From Caloranaerobacter ferrireducens (GTDB lineage: Bacteria > Bacillota > Clostridia > Tissierellales > Thermohalobacteraceae): a stretch of 64,000 bases of DNA. Location of the stretch: assembly GCF_001730685.1 (NCBI RefSeq), contig NZ_MDJR01000001.1, positions 558,001-622,000 of the forward strand, read 5' to 3'. The notes beneath the pieces are model-generated. The model did not search any database. It saw only the letters and a program-made list of their open reading frames with translations, and was not told where the DNA came from. Position numbers and translations under genes: made by a program. This document shows positions 62,143-64,000 of this stretch, piece by piece; position 1 is the stretch's first letter; every line of letters starts with the position of its first letter.

Positions 62143-63057
62143 ATGGTTTATAATAGTATAATAGAAACGGTAGGGAATACTCCTATAGTAAAGTTAAACA
62201 GAACAGTTGATGAAAATAGTGCAGATGTATACGTAAAGCTTGAATATTTTAACCCTGGAAGCAGTGTTAAAGACAGAATTGCTTTAAACATGATTGAACA
62301 AGCAGAAAAAGAAGGTAAATTAAATAAAAACTCAGTTATAATAGAACCTACTAGTGGAAATACAGGTATAGGATTGGCTATGATTGGTGCAGCAAAGGGC
62401 TATAAAGTTGTTCTAGTAATGCCGGATACAATGAGTTTAGAGAGAAGAAACTTATTAAAAGCTTATGGTGCTGAATTAGTATTGACTCCTGGTGCAAAAG
62501 GTATGAAAGGAGCAATAGAAAAAGCAAAAGAACTTCTAGAAGAAAATGAGAATTACTTTATGCCACAACAATTTGAAAATCCGAGCAATCCTGAAATTCA
62601 TAGAAAAACCACTGCGCGAGAAATTATAGAGCAAATGAATGGCCAATTTGACGTATTTGTGGCTGGAGTTGGTACAGGTGGTACTTTGACTGGTGTGGCT
62701 CAAGTTCTAAAGCAAGAAATGAAAAATGTAGAAATAGTAGCAGTAGAGCCTGAAAAATCACCTGTTTTATCTGGAGGTCAACCTGGACCACATGGTTTAC
62801 AAGGTATAGGAGCTGGTTTTATACCAAAAGTTTTGGATAAAAGTCTAATAGATAGTATAGAAAAAGTAAGAGAAGAAGATGCAATTAATACAATAAGAAA
62901 AATAGCCAAAAATGAGGGAATATTACTTGGTATATCATCTGGTGCAGCTATATATGTAGCTTTAAATAAGGCAAAAAAATTAGGAAAAGGAAAAAAAGTA
63001 GTTGTAATTGCTCCTGATAATGGAGAAAGATATTTAAGTACAGGAATATTTGAGTAA
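62143..63057 (+). CDS. cysK: cysteine synthase A
   Basis: 304 residues, a PLP enzyme making cysteine from O-acetylserine and sulfide. PLP lysine in [13 protein letters not shown] (Lys43), [12 protein letters not shown] for substrate, [10 protein letters not shown] for phosphate, GISSGAA near the C terminus. AAAGGAGGG precedes the ATG. Confidence 0.96.
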   Translation: MVYNSIIETVGNTPIVKLNRTVDENSADVYVKLEYFNPGSSVKDRIALNMIEQAEKEGKLNKNSVIIEPTSGNTGIGLAMIGAAKGYKVVLVMPDTMSLERRNLLKAYGAELVLTPGAKGMKGAIEKAKELLEENENYFMPQQFENPSNPEIHRKTTAREIIEQMNGQFDVFVAGVGTGGTLTGVAQVLKQEMKNVEIVAVEPEKSPVLSGGQPGPHGLQGIGAGFIPKVLDKSLIDSIEKVREEDAINTIRKIAKNEGILLGISSGAAIYVALNKAKKLGKGKKVVVIAPDNGERYLSTGIFE

Positions 63058-63084
63058 ACTATCATGGCATTACTTTTCATAACA

Positions 63085-63138
63085 AAGGGTTATCAACATT
63101 AAAAATTTAATTATCTTATTTTAATGTTGATAACCCTT
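63085..63138. terminator. long hairpin between cysK and the zinc-ribbon gene
   Basis: Perfect 20-bp arms (AAGGGTTATCAACATTAAAA at 63085-63104 and its complement at 63119-63138) with a 14-nt loop. It lies between convergent genes and can act in both directions. Confidence 0.8.
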
Positions 63139-63174
63139 AAAATTATGTACTAGGTATCTATGATTGTTGCAAAG

Positions 63175-63630
63175 TTATAATTTTTCTCCACATTCATTAC
63201 AAAACTTGGCATTTTCATCATTTAGTTTACCGCAATTTCTACATCTAATTTTGACAATTTCTTTTGTAGCCGAAGAAGATTTTACATTGAAATTCTTTAA
63301 AACATCTACATTTTCAACAACATCATTGATCATTTTTCCTTTTGCGATATTAAATGGTTTTAAATCTTCTCTAGCTTTTTCTGGATCAAGTACGATTCCT
63401 GAACCAGCAGCTCCTCTTTTCCCAATGTTTTGTAAAATAGCACCTGCGATTATAAGACCCATACCGATTGGAGCTCTAATAAATGCAGAACTAATACCAC
63501 TAAAGTTTGGTTCATTAATAGCTGTAAATCCAATGAAAAATACAGAGAAGAACATTAGAAAACCAATGATTGTGAGTGAAATGCCTATGTAGTATGTGAC
63601 TTTTCTTTTAGTAGAAATTTTATTTGACAC
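63175..63630 (-). CDS. membrane protein with C-terminal zinc ribbon
   Basis: 151 residues. Two membrane segments (about 12-35 and 50-72), a soluble middle part and a C-terminal ribbon CRNCGKLNDENAKFCNECG. Ribbon-plus-membrane proteins are common in Firmicutes and mostly uncharacterised. The GTG at 63630 is preferred because GGGGGGAT lies 5 nt upstream; an in-frame TTG at 63651 is inside a G-rich run. Confidence 0.75.
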   Translation of the reverse strand: MSNKISTKRKVTYYIGISLTIIGFLMFFSVFFIGFTAINEPNFSGISSAFIRAPIGMGLIIAGAILQNIGKRGAAGSGIVLDPEKAREDLKPFNIAKGKMINDVVENVDVLKNFNVKSSSATKEIVKIRCRNCGKLNDENAKFCNECGEKL

Positions 63631-63854
63631 AGAATCCCCCCAATCCCCCAATATTAATTCTATTGATAATTTATTATATACAAAGTAAAGATAAACTTCA
63701 AACTGGCTGTTAGCTAATAATATTTGACAGATAAAAATATATTTGCTACCCTATACTATAGATATATTTATATAAATCGATATTTTATGAACATTTATGA
63801 TTTTGATTTTATTCTAAACTTGATGCTACGTAACACTTAATGGAGGGTAGTAAT

Positions 63855-64000
63855 ATGGAAAATATAGAAAGAGTATGCGATAATCTAGTAAATTGGCTAA
63901 GAGATAAAGTACAAGAAGCAGGATGTAAAGGTTTAGTTGTTGGACTAAGTGGTGGTATTGATTCAGCTGTAGTAGCTGCTTTAGCTAAAAGAGCTTTTCC
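63855..64000 (+). CDS. nadE: NAD synthetase, partial (3' end outside window)
   Basis: The first 48 residues of an ATP-pyrophosphatase domain protein. The P-loop VVGLSGGIDSAVVAAL is clear and, with NLVNWLRDKV before it, fits the short ammonia-dependent NadE that makes NAD from deamido-NAD. GGAGGG precedes the ATG at 63855. The frame is open at the right edge of the window. Confidence 0.85.
   Translation, partial: MENIERVCDNLVNWLRDKVQEAGCKGLVVGLSGGIDSAVVAALAKRAF

Noticed and set aside
1-64000. CRISPR arrays, tRNA or rRNA genes, insertion sequences, prophage genes
   Set aside because: None seen: no regular long repeats with spacers, no tRNA-like clusters, no transposase or integrase motifs. 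The only tandem repeats are the heptamers near 15,550.

Overview
The window is AT-rich DNA from an anaerobic, endospore-forming Firmicute, most likely a member of the Clostridia. This rests on the sporulation genes (spoIIAA-AB-sigF, a full spoVA operon, yqfC/yqfD, yunB), an [FeFe]-hydrogenase maturase (HydE), strong AGGAGG-type ribosome sites, a class A-like RNase P RNA, and codon use dominated by A/T. No species can be named from the sequence alone. No tRNA, rRNA, CRISPR array, transposase or phage gene was seen.

Region 1 (1-12,600) is an accessory block and the most unusual part. It opens with the C-terminal part of a solute-binding protein. A TPR regulator of the RRNPP type (1237-2544, minus) follows and is divergent from a gene for a 53-residue exported peptide (2790-2951). 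The two promoters carry near-identical 20-bp operator-like sites in the same geometry. Next come a 31-residue peptide gene with two cysteines (3347-3442), a 44-nt perfect palindrome, a radical SAM/SPASM peptide maturase (3597-4937), small peptide candidates, and an ABC exporter (5320-6981). After a 50-nt perfect palindrome there is a second solute-binding lipoprotein broken by a frameshift (7080-8431), two MalF/MalG-type permeases, an HlyD-type adaptor and a MacB-like permease without its own ATPase. My inference is that this is a peptide-sensing, modified-peptide (RiPP) production and transport locus.

Region 2 (12,680-37,475) is a housekeeping backbone in the gene order I recall for the Bacillus yqeZ-yqfA-yqf cluster: nfeD, floA, yqfC, yqfD, phoH, pgpH, ybeY, dgkA (fused to a PAP2 domain), cdd, era, yqzL, recO, T-box, glyQ, glyS, ccpN, yqfL, dgt, dnaG, rpoD, trmK, nif3. 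A patch of 7-nt tandem repeats lies between the floA group and yqfC.

Region 3 (37,501-45,525) holds a zinc-ribbon protein, RNase H, the RNase P RNA, a YeiH-type transporter, an ADP-ribosylglycohydrolase, a HydE with an extra N-terminal DUF3343 domain, an NhaC antiporter preceded by a tiny leader ORF, and a 2-hydroxyacid dehydrogenase.

Region 4 (45,650-58,991) is mostly sporulation and cell envelope: the spoIIA operon (forespore sigma F and its control), the spoVA operon (dipicolinic acid transport) with two extra small ORFs and an apparent AUA start for spoVAA, a class A penicillin-binding protein, yunB, hflX and a HEAT-repeat protein. Region 5 (58,980-64,000) holds mixed metabolic and conserved genes: DUF3189, Nudix, YigZ, a CoA-binding protein, a TauE/SafE carrier split into two half-size genes, cysK, a zinc-ribbon membrane protein and the start of nadE.
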